Position numbers and translations under genes: made by a program | Shown: piece by piece, positions 27,219 to 27,226 of the stretch | How positions within the stretch are numbered: position 1 is the stretch's first letter | Layout: every line of letters starts with the position of its first letter | The notes under the pieces: generated by a model | The model's input: the letters and a program-made list of their open reading frames with translations, nothing else | Database searches by the model: none | Told to the model about the DNA's origin: nothing | Assembly (NCBI GenBank): GCA_945869505.1 | Contig: CAMBOZ010000010.1 | Coordinates: 1-27,226, forward strand | Reading direction: 5' to 3' | DNA length: 27,226 nucleotides | Origin: Bifidobacterium breve | GTDB lineage: Bacteria; Actinomycetota; Actinomycetes; Nanopelagicales; Nanopelagicaceae

Positions 27219-27226
27219 TTACCAGC
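27219..27226 (-). CDS. Possible 3' end of pdxS (last codons only)
   Basis: The right edge reads GCTGGTAA on the minus strand. In one frame this is ...Trp-stop preceded by a codon ending in GC, compatible with the Gly-Trp C-terminus common in PdxS, and pdxS normally precedes pdxT. Only eight bases are visible, so the call rests almost entirely on gene order. Confidence 0.35.

Noticed and set aside
1..27226. CRISPR arrays, tRNA or rRNA genes, insertion sequences, prophage, toxin-antitoxin or defence islands
   Set aside because: No repeat-spacer pattern, cloverleaf-like sequence, transposase or integrase motif or other accessory gene was seen; gene order is that of the conserved actinobacterial core and almost all bases are coding.

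Overview
The window is a compact block of core actinobacterial genes. The base composition is moderate (roughly mid-40s % G+C by eye), intergenic spacers are tiny, ATGA and TAATG stop/start overlaps are frequent, and several starts are GTG. The gene order is the conserved Streptomyces/Mycobacterium order pdxT-yebC-ruvCAB-secDF-rel ... hisS-aspS-alaS-ruvX-mltG-aroE-(A24 peptidase)-aroC-aroK-aroB-aroQ-efp-nusB-bldD-pyrR-pyrB-pyrC-carA. Moderate GC plus streamlining fits a small-genome freshwater actinobacterium of the acI/Nanopelagicales type (Planktophila- or Nanopelagicus-like). That assignment is inferred from style and synteny; no marker comparison was run.

Layout, read along the minus strand from right to left. 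(1) A possible pdxS tail and pdxT (vitamin B6), yebC, the Holliday-junction set ruvC-ruvA-ruvB, the Sec accessory pair secD-secF, and a bifunctional (p)ppGpp synthetase/hydrolase. (2) A DUF349 protein on the plus strand, convergent with rel and divergent from a glyoxalase II-like metallo-hydrolase. (3) Translation genes hisS, aspS and alaS with a DUF948 membrane protein between the last two. (4) ruvX, mltG and the shikimate cluster aroE-aroC-aroK-aroB-aroQ with a small prepilin-peptidase-like gene inside it, then efp and nusB. (5) bldD on the plus strand, convergent with nusB and divergent from the pyrimidine operon pyrR-pyrB-pyrC-carA, which runs off the left edge.

The genes cover UMP synthesis, the chorismate pathway from 3-dehydroquinate onward, tRNA charging, recombination, protein export and stringent response. 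The only plus-strand genes are bldD and the DUF349 gene. Both are single cistrons facing a long minus-strand operon head-on, with essentially no space between stop codons.

No mobile element, CRISPR array, tRNA, rRNA or phage gene was seen, and no novel multi-gene system stands out. The features most worth a look are a PyrR-binding RNA hairpin abutting the pyrR ribosome-binding site, a BldD homologue with an intact c-di-GMP signature and an apparently leaderless start, an AspRS with a non-discriminating-type residue, an EF-P with the KPGKGPA loop, and canonical slots from which yajC, apt, a cyclophilin gene and a Xaa-Pro peptidase gene are missing. No stretch longer than 300 bases lacks a gene; the longest spacers are about 110 to 141 bases.
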